From positions 203,882-267,881 of the forward strand of contig NZ_JADGMY010000023.1 in the NCBI RefSeq assembly GCF_015234515.1: a stretch of 64,000 nt of DNA, read 5' to 3'. The notes under the pieces are model-generated. The model did not search any database, was not told the DNA's origin, and worked only from the letters and a program-made list of their open reading frames with translations. Shown in pieces: positions 52,246 through 61,194 of this stretch. This DNA comes from Cellulomonas sp. Its GTDB lineage: Bacteria > Actinomycetota > Actinomycetes > Actinomycetales > Cellulomonadaceae. The first letter of the stretch is position 1. Each line of letters starts with the position of its first letter. Position numbers and translations under genes: made by a program.

Positions 52246-54517
52246 GAAGAAGCGCCGCGAGGAGCGCGAGGCCGCGGAGCGGGCAGCGGCGCAGGCCGCA
52301 GCGGCATCCGGAACGATCCCGGACCCGGTTGTTGCCGGCGGGCGCCCGACGGGCGGCACGCCTCAGCAGCCGCGGCCGGCCATGCCCGACCCGGCGGACG
52401 CCTTCGTGTCCGCGCCGCGTGACGTGTCGCCAGTGCAGGCGCAGCCACACGTGCGCGCACGGGCCACCGACGTTGCTGGGACGGCGGATCAGGGGCTGAC
52501 CACTGGCGACAGCGCTCCGCCGCCTGCTTCCGCCGCCCTGTCCGGGTCTGTTGCCTCCACGGAGCCCTCGTCGCCTCCCGCAGCCCCCGCGGCACCTGCC
52601 GCAGCGGCGTCATCGCCCGCGGCTGGCGTCGTCTCCGAACCAACAGGTGCGGGCGCGATGACGACCGCGCCGGCGGGATCACCTGATCAGCCCGGCCCGC
52701 GGTGGAAGCCGCAGGATCTCGGCGCACAGCGGAACGCCAGGGGAGCCGACGCTGACGTCCAGGTCACGGCCGGTGAGAACGGCTCAGGCTCAGGCGCTGC
52801 GCGGGTAGCGGATTCCTCCGCCCGCGGCGACGTCGTTTCACGTGGAACCGGTTCGCGCGGCGACGGCGCCAGCGGCGCGGTTTCACGTGGAACAGAGTCC
52901 CCGACGACAGGGACGACAGACGACGGGTCCGTGACGGAGCCGCGCGAAACAGTTGCCTCTCATGACGTCGCCCCGCAGGATTCCAGCGCGCACGACGCCA
53001 GCGCGCACGACTCCAGCCCGCACGACCCCAGCCCGCACGACCCCAGCCCGCACGAGGCCGCCTCGCACGGTGCCGCGCCGCATGACGCCGCCCCGCAGGA
53101 CGCCGCGCCGCATGACACCACCTCACACGATGCCGCGCCGCATGACGCCCCCCAACCGGATCCTCGCCCCCGGCGAGCGGGACGCCCGCAGCCGGTGTCG
53201 GTCGTCGACCTCGGCGCCTCATATCCCTGGGCCGCGGACGGTGCTGCGGACGAGGTCGCGTCGGCCCAGCCCGATGCTCCGTCACAAGCGCCACCGGGCG
53301 GCGCGCTGGACGACGACATGGACGACCTGCCGGAAGGGCCGCGCGTGAGCGCACCGGACGGTGCACACGGAGCACCAGGGTCGGCGGGGGAGCCGCCCCC
53401 AGGGGCTCCAGAAGCAACAGCCGGCGTCACCAGCAGCGGGACGCCACCTGAGGACGAGAGAGGCACCGTGGAAGACCTGCCAGAGCAGCAGGAGGGGGCC
53501 GTGGACACGGCTCCGCACCCGCTCGGCGACCAGGACGAGGCGCGCAGGGCTGCCCTCGTCGACAGCCTGCCGCGTCCGTCTGCGGACACGCCGCTGCTCG
53601 CCGAGCTGCAGCTCGACGCGCGGCGTCGCATCGAGCTGCGCGGCCGGAAGTTCCCGCGCCCCGAGCGCACCCGCGTGATCACCGTGGCGAACCAGAAGGG
53701 TGGGGTCGGCAAGACGACCACCACGGTCAACCTGGCGGCGGCTCTCGCCCAGGCCGGCCTCCAGGTCCTCGTCCTCGACAACGACCCCCAGGGCAACGCG
53801 TCGACGGCCCTGGGCATCGACCACCGCGCTGGGACGCCGTCCATCTACGAGGTGCTCGTGGACACCGCGCCGATGCACGAGGCGGTGCAGGAGAGCCCTG
53901 ACGTCCCGGGTCTCTGGTGCCTGCCCGCGACGATCGACCTGTCGGGTGCCGAGATCGAGCTGGTCTCGATGGTCGCACGTGAGACGCGGCTGCGGACGGC
54001 GCTCGACGGGTACTTCGAGTGGCGTCAACGTCAGGGTCTCGAGCAGATCGACTACGTGTTCGTCGACTGCCCGCCGAGCCTCGGGCTGCTCACCGTCAAC
54101 GCGTTCGTGGTGGCGCGGGAGGTCCTCATCCCGATCCAGTGCGAGTACTACGCGCTCGAGGGCTTGTCGCAGCTGCTCAAGACGATCGAGCTGATCCAGG
54201 CCCACCTCAACCCCGGGCTCGCGGTGTCCACGATCCTGCTCACGATGTACGACGCACGCACCAACCTGGCGCAGCAGGTGGCGCAGGAGGTGCGCACGCA
54301 CTTCCCCGAGCGGACGTTGCGCACGACCGTCCCGCGCTCGGTCCGGATCTCGGAGGCCCCGAGCTACGGGCAGACGGTCATGACCTACGACGGCAGCTCG
54401 TCGGGCGCCCTCGCCTACCTGGAGGCCGCCCGCGAGCTCGCGGAGCGGGCCGTTCCCAGCACCACCACCCCCACCACCGCCGGCGTGCCGGGCGGCTCTG
54501 CACAGGAGGACCAGTGA
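52235..54517 (+). CDS. parA: ParA chromosome-partitioning ATPase with long N-terminal extension
   Basis: The product is 760 residues. About 475 residues of low-complexity Ala/Pro/Asp/His-rich extension start [18 protein letters not shown] and precede a normal ParA/Soj core (about 478-760). The core has the deviant Walker [25 protein letters not shown], Walker [11 protein letters not shown] and [17 protein letters not shown]. ParA dimers on the nucleoid pull ParB-parS complexes apart. Typical ParA proteins are 250-330 residues, so the extension is unusual; it holds a five-residue repeat and two in-frame parS sites. GTG at 52235 follows GAGG and sits at the rsmG end; an internal start nearer the core cannot be excluded. 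Confidence 0.88.
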   Translation: MFGRKKRREEREAAERAAAQAAAASGTIPDPVVAGGRPTGGTPQQPRPAMPDPADAFVSAPRDVSPVQAQPHVRARATDVAGTADQGLTTGDSAPPPASAALSGSVASTEPSSPPAAPAAPAAAASSPAAGVVSEPTGAGAMTTAPAGSPDQPGPRWKPQDLGAQRNARGADADVQVTAGENGSGSGAARVADSSARGDVVSRGTGSRGDGASGAVSRGTESPTTGTTDDGSVTEPRETVASHDVAPQDSSAHDASAHDSSPHDPSPHDPSPHEAASHGAAPHDAAPQDAAPHDTTSHDAAPHDAPQPDPRPRRAGRPQPVSVVDLGASYPWAADGAADEVASAQPDAPSQAPPGGALDDDMDDLPEGPRVSAPDGAHGAPGSAGEPPPGAPEATAGVTSSGTPPEDERGTVEDLPEQQEGAVDTAPHPLGDQDEARRAALVDSLPRPSADTPLLAELQLDARRRIELRGRKFPRPERTRVITVANQKGGVGKTTTTVNLAAALAQAGLQVLVLDNDPQGNASTALGIDHRAGTPSIYEVLVDTAPMHEAVQESPDVPGLWCLPATIDLSGAEIELVSMVARETRLRTALDGYFEWRQRQGLEQIDYVFVDCPPSLGLLTVNAFVVAREVLIPIQCEYYALEGLSQLLKTIELIQAHLNPGLAVSTILLTMYDARTNLAQQVAQEVRTHFPERTLRTTVPRSVRISEAPSYGQTVMTYDGSSSGALAYLEAARELAERAVPSTTTPTTAGVPGGSAQEDQ
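52835..52848 (+). promoter_or_regulatory. parS: parS site inside the parA coding sequence
   Basis: GTTTCACGTGGAAC within codons for VSRGT in the N-terminal extension of ParA. Confidence 0.88.
52880..52893 (+). promoter_or_regulatory. parS: Second parS site inside parA
   Basis: GTTTCACGTGGAAC, 45 bp after the previous copy and in the same codon phase, again encoding VSRGT. Confidence 0.88.
52975..53155 (+). repeat. 15-bp tandem repeat encoding HDxSx pentapeptides
   Basis: About eleven units encode [35 protein letters not shown] and relatives in the ParA extension. It is an acidic, His-rich, likely disordered tether and a slippage-prone tract. Confidence 0.8.
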
Positions 54518-55752
54518 GCGAGAAGCGTCGCGGTCTCGGCCGTGGTCTGGGAGCACTCATCCCGACCGGCCTCGACACCCCGCGCAGCACCAAGGACCGG
54601 CCGGTGGACGTCTTCTTCCCTGACGCAGTCGGGGCGGCGGCCGAGCAGGCCGCCGCAGCGGCAGCGGAGGCGGCAGCGGTGACGTCGGCGGCGGCGTCCG
54701 ATGCGACCGTGTCCGTGGCCACGAAGGTGCCCGTGGAGAGCGGTGACGCCGCGAGCACGGCACCGACTGACGGTTCGGCCAGCGCGTCGCAGCCGGGCAC
54801 GTCGGAGCCGGCCACCTCGGAGCCGGGCACGTCGGAGTCGGGCACGTCCGCGCCGACCACGTCCGCACCGGCGACGTCGTCGGTGGACCTGGACCGCATG
54901 CCGGAGCCCGCAGAGATCGACGGCCTCCTGCCCGTTCCGGGCGCGCGGTTCGCGGAGCTGCCGGTGGGCTCCATCCGGCCGAACCCGCGTCAGCCGCGCA
55001 CCGTGTTCGACGAGGACGCACTCAGCGAGCTCGTCGGTTCCATCCGTGAGGTCGGTGTCCTTCAGCCGATCGTGGTGCGGGCCGTCGACGACGGCTACGA
55101 GCTCATCATGGGGGAGCGGAGGTGGCGCGCGACGCAGGAGGCCGGTCTCGACACCGTTCCCGCGATCATCCGCGACACCGAGGACTCGGACCTGCTGCGC
55201 GACGCGCTCCTCGAGAACCTCCACCGCTCGCAGCTGAACCCTCTCGAGGAGGCCGCGGCCTACCAGCAGCTCCTTGACGACTTCGGGTGCACGCACGAGG
55301 AGCTGGCGTCCCGTATCCACCGCTCGCGGCCGCAGATCTCGAACACCCTGCGGTTGCTGCGGCTCCCGCCACTGGTGCAGCGGCGGGTCGCGGCCGGGGT
55401 CCTCTCGGCGGGGCACGCCCGCGCCCTGCTCGGCCTCGGCGACGGTGCCGCGATCGAGCGGCTGGCGCAGCGCATCGTCTCCGAAGGGCTGTCCGTTCGC
55501 GCCGTCGAGGAGATCGTCTCGCTGGGCGGGGACGAGACGCAGCCGAAGCGTCGCCAGCGCACCCGGGCGGGCATCCGCAACGAGGCGCTCGACGAGCTCG
55601 CGTCGCGGCTGTCGGACCGGTTCGAGACGCGCGTGAAGGTGGACCTCGGCAAGACCCGCGGGAAGCTGACGGTCGAGTTCGCGTCGGTCCAGGACCTCAA
55701 CCGAATCCTCGGAGCCCTCGCACCGGAGGACCCGGGGGTCCTCAAGCACTGA
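54514..55752 (+). CDS. parB: ParB chromosome-partitioning protein (CTPase)
   Basis: The product is 412 residues. The N-terminus [16 protein letters not shown] is the ParA-stimulating segment; a long Ala/Ser/Thr-rich linker (about 45-130) follows. The ParB nuclease-like domain has PNPRQPR and the CTP-binding GERRWRA, and the helix-turn-helix that reads parS is in [25 protein letters not shown]-terminal dimerisation domain closes it. It loads at parS and slides along DNA as a CTP-gated clamp. GTG overlaps the parA stop (GTGA). Confidence 0.96.
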   Translation: MSEKRRGLGRGLGALIPTGLDTPRSTKDRPVDVFFPDAVGAAAEQAAAAAAEAAAVTSAAASDATVSVATKVPVESGDAASTAPTDGSASASQPGTSEPATSEPGTSESGTSAPTTSAPATSSVDLDRMPEPAEIDGLLPVPGARFAELPVGSIRPNPRQPRTVFDEDALSELVGSIREVGVLQPIVVRAVDDGYELIMGERRWRATQEAGLDTVPAIIRDTEDSDLLRDALLENLHRSQLNPLEEAAAYQQLLDDFGCTHEELASRIHRSRPQISNTLRLLRLPPLVQRRVAAGVLSAGHARALLGLGDGAAIERLAQRIVSEGLSVRAVEEIVSLGGDETQPKRRQRTRAGIRNEALDELASRLSDRFETRVKVDLGKTRGKLTVEFASVQDLNRILGALAPEDPGVLKH

Positions 55753-56090
55753 GGTCCCAGCGCTGAGCGGGGTCTTCGACGAACTGAGTATGGCTCACTA
55801 ATTCGTCAGAACGCCCCGAGCGCCTTGATGACCGGCCGCGGCACCGGGTCGGGCCCGCCGACTCGCCATCTGGGCGAGCCTGGTGGAGCCCGATCAGGCC
55901 CGTGCGGGCGGCCCGGAGGCCCGCGTGTGGCGTGATCGGCGGTCGACCCGGCCGGGGCCGGCCCGCCCGGACCCTCGAGGGCCGGGTCGGACCGCTCGCC
56001 CGCGACCCCACGAGCCTCCGCTCAGCGGACCACGAGCGGGGGCGTCGTCACGCGTCCTGACCGGGTCAGCTCGGCGCGGGCCCCGATCGA
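55753..56090. other. Gap between convergent parB and trxA
   Basis: No gene is supported. A short AT-richer patch (about 55786-55812) stands out from the GC-rich surroundings. Arms GACCCGGCC (55945-55953) and GGCCGGGTC (55980-55988) with a GC-rich inner part could form a bidirectional terminator. No parS copy is seen here. Confidence 0.5.
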
Positions 56091-56426
56091 TCAGGCCTGC
56101 TCGGCCGCCAGCAGCTCTTCGACGGCTTCCTTCAGCACGGCCTTCGGCCGGGCGCCCACGAGGCTGTTCTCCATCTCGCCGCCGGTGAAGAACGCGATGT
56201 ACGGGATCGACTGGACCTTGAAGTCCTCGAAGAGGCCGGGGTTGGCCTCCGTGTCGACCTTGACGAACTTCACGCGTCCGGCGTACTCCGCCGAGAGCTC
56301 CTCGATCACAGGGGCCACCAGCCGGCAGGGCCCGCACCAGCTCGCCCAGAAGTCCACGACGACCGGGAGGTCGCTGCGCAGCACCTCGGCCTCGAAAGTC
56401 AGGTCCGTGACGTCGATCGTGCTCAT
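56091..56426 (-). CDS. trxA: Thioredoxin
   Basis: The product is 111 residues with the active-site WCGPC (Cys31, Cys34) in [11 protein letters not shown] and the cis-Pro loop SIPYIAFF. It reduces cytoplasmic protein disulfides using electrons from TrxB. ATG overlaps the trxB stop (ATGA), so reductase and substrate protein are co-translated. Confidence 0.95.
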   Translation of the reverse strand: MSTIDVTDLTFEAEVLRSDLPVVVDFWASWCGPCRLVAPVIEELSAEYAGRVKFVKVDTEANPGLFEDFKVQSIPYIAFFTGGEMENSLVGARPKAVLKEAVEELLAAEQA

Positions 56427-57448
56427 CGCTGCTCCTCCGTGCTCTCCTCGACAACGAGCGCCGACCCCGGCGAGACCGGGTCGACGACATCGGTGAGCCC
56501 TGCCAGGTAGTGCTGCGCGTCGAGCGCGGCCGAACAGCCGGAACCGGCGGCGGTGATCGCCTGCCGGTAGGTGTGGTCGACGACGTCGCCGCAGGCGAAG
56601 ACGCCGGGAAGGTTGGTGCGCGTCGAGCGGCCCTCCACCTGCACGTAGCCGTTCTCGTCGAGATCGACCTGACCGATGAGGAGGTCCGTGCGCGGGACGT
56701 GGCCGATCGCCACGAACAGCCCCCCGGCCGCCACCTCGCGCGTCTCGCCCGTGACGGTGTCCTGGAGTGTCACACCGGTGACCTTCTCCTCGCCGTGGAT
56801 CGCGACGACCTGCGAGTTCCACGCGAACGAGATCTTCGGGTCCGCGGCCGCGCGGTCGGCCATGATCTTCGAGGCCCGCAGCTGGTCGCGGCGGTGGACC
56901 ATCGTCACCGTCTTGCCGAACCGCGAGAGGAACGTCGCCTCCTCGACCGCGGAGTCACCGCCGCCGACCACCAGGATGTCCTGGTCGCGGAAGAAGAACC
57001 CGTCGCAGGTCGCGCACCACGAGACGCCGCGTCCGGACAGGCGCTTCTCGTCGGGCAGGCCCAGCTCGCGGTAGGCCGAGCCGGTCGCCAGGATCACGGC
57101 ACGGGCGCGGAAGACCTCGCCGCCGGCCGTCGTGACCACCTTGACCTCACCGGTCAGGTCCACGGACGCCGCGTCGTCCCACAGCACCTCGGCACCGAAC
57201 TTCTCGGCCTGCTTCTGCATCGAGTCCATGAGCTCGGGGCCCTGGATCCCGTCAGGGAAGCCGGGGAAGTTCTCGACCTCGGTCGTGTTCATCAGCGCAC
57301 CGCCGGCCGTGACCGACCCGGCGATCACGACGGGCGCGAGACCGGCCCGCGCGGCGTAGATGGCGGCCGTGTAGCCGGCCGGTCCCGAGCCGACGACGAC
57401 GAGGTCGCGCACGTCGGTGGGGGTGGGCTGGACGGCGGATTCGGTCAC
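56423..57448 (-). CDS. trxB: Thioredoxin reductase
   Basis: The product is 341 residues. The FAD-binding [17 protein letters not shown], redox-active CATC in [16 protein letters not shown]-binding [10 protein letters not shown] and C-terminal [10 protein letters not shown] are all present. It moves electrons from NADPH to thioredoxin. GTG at 57448 has GAGG 7 bp upstream; the frame runs further but the upstream part is not family-like. Confidence 0.95.
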   Translation of the reverse strand: MTESAVQPTPTDVRDLVVVGSGPAGYTAAIYAARAGLAPVVIAGSVTAGGALMNTTEVENFPGFPDGIQGPELMDSMQKQAEKFGAEVLWDDAASVDLTGEVKVVTTAGGEVFRARAVILATGSAYRELGLPDEKRLSGRGVSWCATCDGFFFRDQDILVVGGGDSAVEEATFLSRFGKTVTMVHRRDQLRASKIMADRAAADPKISFAWNSQVVAIHGEEKVTGVTLQDTVTGETREVAAGGLFVAIGHVPRTDLLIGQVDLDENGYVQVEGRSTRTNLPGVFACGDVVDHTYRQAITAAGSGCSAALDAQHYLAGLTDVVDPVSPGSALVVEESTEEQR

Positions 57449-57584
57449 AGGGTGCCTCGCTGGGTCGCTCGACGTCGCCGCGGCGACGGGGCCGGAGGAC
57501 GGCCCGGGATTCTGGATCGTGCAACCGATCGTAGGGTGCTTCTGTTCCCCGACGAAGGCGGCGTCCACCGCCTCCCTCCCACAC

Positions 57585-59384
57585 TCAGGAGACGGTGATC
57601 TCCGTGACCTCGATGCGGAACTGACCTGCGGCGTTGGTGGGCAGCTCGGTGAAGTACAGGACGAGCGTGGACGCCTGGACGGGTTCCGTGAACGACAGCA
57701 CCGTCGACTGGCTCAGCGTGCTCGACGCCAGCAGGTCGCCCTCGGTGGGTGTCGCGGCCGTCGTCGCGCGGACCTCGACGTTGCCACCGGTGCCGTTGAC
57801 GTTGACCGTGACGCCGGAGACCGTGGCCTCCTGCGCGAGCGTCACCTCGAGACCCATGCCCTCCTTGAGCCCACCGAAGTCCGGTCGGTTGTACGTGTAG
57901 GAGAACCAGAAGGTGCTCGGGTCGCCGTCGATCGCGAGCTCGACGTTCTCGACGCGCTCGCCTGCCGGGTCCGTGGGGTCGAACGTCCGGACGGACGCGA
58001 TCACCGGCGGCGCGCCGTCCGGCGCCTCGTCCTCGGCGGGCTCTTCCGCGACGGGCGGCACCGCGTCGCCGGTAGCGGACGGCTCCTGCTGCGTGGTCTC
58101 GTCGGCGAGCGGCGCACTGCCGCCACCAGGCGTGTCGAACAGGGAGCGTGCGGCGAACACCAGGCCGATGAGCACGACCACGCCGACGATCACGAGGACC
58201 AGCGCCGTCGGGTCGAACCGCCGGCGCGGCTCGTCGTCCTCGACGAACGAGAACGGGTCGTCGGCGAAGCTGACGCCCTCGTCGTCCCACGGCTCGGGGG
58301 CCGGGGCGACCGGCGGCAGGGTCGCCGGGACGACCGGGGTCGGCATGCCGACGCCAGCCGCACCGGCCGGCAGCACGCCCGTGCGCTCGACCCGGCCCGC
58401 GGGGATGCCGCTGCGCGCCGGGATGGCCGGTGGCGGTGTGCCGGGGCGCGGCGTACCGGCCGGCAGCTCGTCGAACGCGGAGCGCACCGACTGCCGTGCG
58501 ACGCGCACGGGTGCGGTGGGTCGCTCGGGCTGGTCCGTCACGGCGGCCGCGGCGCCTGCGGCGACCGCACCCGCGGCGCCGCCGCGACCGTCGGCGTCGT
58601 CCGCAGCCCGGCCGATCCGGATCTCGCCCCACGGCTCGAGCTCGTGCACGACGTCACCGGGGGAGTGCGGGCCGTCGTCGTGCGGGCCGAGGGTCACGGC
58701 GCACAGCGTGTCGAGGTCGTTCGGGATGCCCGGTGCGATCTCTCCCGGCGGCACGGTGACACCGTCGAGCACCGGCGCGGGCTGCACGCTCGTCGTCCGG
58801 ACGTCGTCACGACCCGCGGGCCAGCGGCCCGTCAGACCCGTGTAGAGCAGCCGCACGAGGTCGACCGCGTCGGTGCGGCTGGTCGCCCGGGCGTCACCCT
58901 GGCCGGCGCCCATCAGCGCGGCGTCGATCGCAAGGCCCGACACGAGCACCCGACCGTCGGCCGACACGTGCACGACCGACGGCCTCAGAGCCAGGTGGTG
59001 GACCCCGCGACGTCGCGCCACCTCGAGTGCCGCGGCGGCCTCGCCGACCACCGCTCGCGCCTGGTCCGGCGTCAGCGCGCCCCGCTCGACCAGCTGGGCG
59101 AGGGACGCACCGGTGATCTGCTCGGAGACGACGTACCCGACGCCCTCGTGCATGCCCACGTCGAGCACGCGCACGAGCCGGGAGTCCGTGACGAGGGCGG
59201 CACGGCGGGCGGCGTCCAGCGCAGGCGCGACGGCGCCGGACTGCAGCACCCGGACCCGTACGGGACGGTCGAGGATCTGGTCGGTGGCGCGCCACACGGA
59301 CACGCCGTCGAGGTCCGACGGCAACGGGTCGACGACCCGGTAGCGCCCGGCGAGCACCGTGCCCCGGCCGACCTCTTCCGTCAC
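57585..59384 (-). CDS. Membrane Ser/Thr pseudokinase with discoidin-like external domain
   Basis: The product is 599 residues. A kinase-fold region (about 8-235) starts [12 protein letters not shown] but has lost the catalytic residues: the ATP Lys site reads VRVRVL, HRD reads HLALRP and DFG is replaced by SGLA. A disordered linker, a membrane helix (about 398-418) and a C-terminal beta-sandwich (about 455-599) like F5/8-type carbohydrate-binding domains follow. In mycobacteria the MurJ protein itself carries a C-terminal pseudokinase and such a domain, bound by FhaA; here it is a separate gene directly after murJ. It probably regulates MurJ. GTG at 59384 with GGAGG. Confidence 0.85.
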   Translation of the reverse strand: MTEEVGRGTVLAGRYRVVDPLPSDLDGVSVWRATDQILDRPVRVRVLQSGAVAPALDAARRAALVTDSRLVRVLDVGMHEGVGYVVSEQITGASLAQLVERGALTPDQARAVVGEAAAALEVARRRGVHHLALRPSVVHVSADGRVLVSGLAIDAALMGAGQGDARATSRTDAVDLVRLLYTGLTGRWPAGRDDVRTTSVQPAPVLDGVTVPPGEIAPGIPNDLDTLCAVTLGPHDDGPHSPGDVVHELEPWGEIRIGRAADDADGRGGAAGAVAAGAAAAVTDQPERPTAPVRVARQSVRSAFDELPAGTPRPGTPPPAIPARSGIPAGRVERTGVLPAGAAGVGMPTPVVPATLPPVAPAPEPWDDEGVSFADDPFSFVEDDEPRRRFDPTALVLVIVGVVVLIGLVFAARSLFDTPGGGSAPLADETTQQEPSATGDAVPPVAEEPAEDEAPDGAPPVIASVRTFDPTDPAGERVENVELAIDGDPSTFWFSYTYNRPDFGGLKEGMGLEVTLAQEATVSGVTVNVNGTGGNVEVRATTAATPTEGDLLASSTLSQSTVLSFTEPVQASTLVLYFTELPTNAAGQFRIEVTEITVS

Positions 59385-59460
59385 CGCGCCACCTCCGTAC
59401 CCGCCCCGACCGGCGGACCTGCGGTCACAGGCCCGTGTGTGCATGCTAGACGGCCCGGGG

Positions 59461-61194
59461 TCAGCGCCGCCCCCGCACGCGTCGCAGGACGGGTCCCAGC
59501 AGCTGGTCCAGCTCCCGCACGTGCAGCAGCCGCAGCGCCCCCAGGTACGTCAGGCCCATCACCGTACCGACGACCACGCACTGCAGGAGGGCTCCGCTCA
59601 CGTCGCCGGGGCCGTACGTCCTGACGGCGAGGAGCGTGCCGTACCCGATCGCGGCCGCTACGAGGGCCGCCACGCCCGCCCGGGCATGGGTGCGCAGGAC
59701 GTGCCCGGCGTCGACGCTCCCGCCGAGGCGCCCGCGTAGGGCGCGCATCGCGAGGGCCGTGCCGACGAGGTACGACACGCTCATGGACACGCCCGCACCG
59801 ACGACCCACGAGCTGTTGGGGAGCAGTGCCCTGCCCAGCAGCGTGCCCCCGGCCACGACGACCGCCATGACGACCTGGACGGGCACCATGCCCTTGGCGT
59901 CCTCGTAGGCGTAGTAGACCCGCTGGCACATCGACCAGGCACCGAAGGCGGGCAGCCCCACGGCCATCGCGACCACGACGGGGGCGATGGCGTCGACCAC
60001 GCCGGGAGGCTGGGAGAGCGCGAACAGCTGGACGACGGGCTGCGCGAGCACGACGAGACCCGCGGCGGCGAGCAGCGTGAACACGGCGACGACGCGCATG
60101 CCCGACGACAGGCTCGCGCGGACCCCGGCGACGTCGCCGTCGTGGGCCTGCGCGGACAGCCGCGTGAACAGGGCCGTCGCGAGCGACACCGTGACCAGGG
60201 AGTGGGGGACCATGAACACGGTGAACGCCAGGTCGTACGCGGCGTTCCCGGCGATGTCGCTGCCCGCCGCGAGGTCCTGACCCGGTGCGGCCATCGAGAC
60301 GCGCGAGACGATGACGTACCCGAGCTGGCCGATCGCCAGGCCGACGAACGTCCACTTCGCGACGTCCCCGGCCCGGCCCAGGCCCGACCCCCGCAGGCCC
60401 CACCGCCAGCGGTAGCTCACGCCCGCGCGCCGCAGGAACGGGACGAGGACGAGGGCCTGGCACACGATCCCGAGGGTCGCGGAGCCGCACAGGAGCGCCA
60501 CCTGACCGAGGCTCCAGCCCGCAGCGGTCGGCAGCTCGTCGAACGGCCGGACGAACAGCGCCCAGAACAGCCCGAACCCCGCGATGGACACGACGTTGTT
60601 GACGACGGGCGCCCACATGTACGGGCCGAAGGAGCCGCGGGCGTTGAGCACCTGCCCGAGCAGGGCGTACACGCCGTAGAAGAAGAGCTGAGGGATGCAC
60701 CAGTACGCGAACGTCGTCGCGAGCGCGAGCTGGGCCTCGCTGGGCGACTCGCCGTACAGGCGGACCAGCGCGGGTGCGGCGAGCGTCAGCGCCACGGTGG
60801 CGACGGCCAGGAGCGCGAAGCCGAAGCTCAGCAACCGGTCGACGTACTCCTGGCCCGAGCTGCCGCGGTAGGCGCGCACGACCTGCGGCACCAGCACCGC
60901 GTTGAGCACGCCGCCCGCGAGCAGCATGTAGAGCACGCTGGGCATCTTGTTGGCCACGGAGAAGGCGTCCGCGGCCTGGCCGGTCGCACCGATCGCGGCG
61001 ACCAGCACGATGGTGCGCAGCAGGCCGAGGAGCCGGGAGGCGGCCGTGCCGCTCGCCATGAGGGCGGCACCGCGGCGTACCCCGCCGCTGGGTGCGCCCG
61101 TCGCGCGCCCGTCGCCACCGAGGGGCTCCACCGGGTTCGCCGGGTCGCCGGGAACGTCCTGCGGGTCGCCCGGCGGCGGGGTGGTGCCGCTCAC
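59461..61194 (-). CDS. murJ: MurJ (MviN) lipid II flippase
   Basis: The product is 577 residues. A short Pro/Gly-rich cytoplasmic N-terminus precedes about 14 membrane helices. MOP-superfamily MurJ motifs are present, including ASRLLGLLRTIVLVAAIG, ADAFSVANKMPSVLYMLLAGG and NARGSFGPYMWAPVVNNVV. It exports lipid II for wall synthesis. GTG at 61194 overlaps the DUF6049 stop (GTGA). Unlike mycobacterial MviN it ends after the membrane part, with the pseudokinase encoded separately 76 bp downstream. Confidence 0.94.
   Translation of the reverse strand: MSGTTPPPGDPQDVPGDPANPVEPLGGDGRATGAPSGGVRRGAALMASGTAASRLLGLLRTIVLVAAIGATGQAADAFSVANKMPSVLYMLLAGGVLNAVLVPQVVRAYRGSSGQEYVDRLLSFGFALLAVATVALTLAAPALVRLYGESPSEAQLALATTFAYWCIPQLFFYGVYALLGQVLNARGSFGPYMWAPVVNNVVSIAGFGLFWALFVRPFDELPTAAGWSLGQVALLCGSATLGIVCQALVLVPFLRRAGVSYRWRWGLRGSGLGRAGDVAKWTFVGLAIGQLGYVIVSRVSMAAPGQDLAAGSDIAGNAAYDLAFTVFMVPHSLVTVSLATALFTRLSAQAHDGDVAGVRASLSSGMRVVAVFTLLAAAGLVVLAQPVVQLFALSQPPGVVDAIAPVVVAMAVGLPAFGAWSMCQRVYYAYEDAKGMVPVQVVMAVVVAGGTLLGRALLPNSSWVVGAGVSMSVSYLVGTALAMRALRGRLGGSVDAGHVLRTHARAGVAALVAAAIGYGTLLAVRTYGPGDVSGALLQCVVVGTVMGLTYLGALRLLHVRELDQLLGPVLRRVRGRR

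Noticed and set aside
51559..54517. Toxin-antitoxin or defence island near parAB
   Set aside because: No nuclease, toxin or defence domain was recognised; all genes here are RsmG, ParA and ParB.
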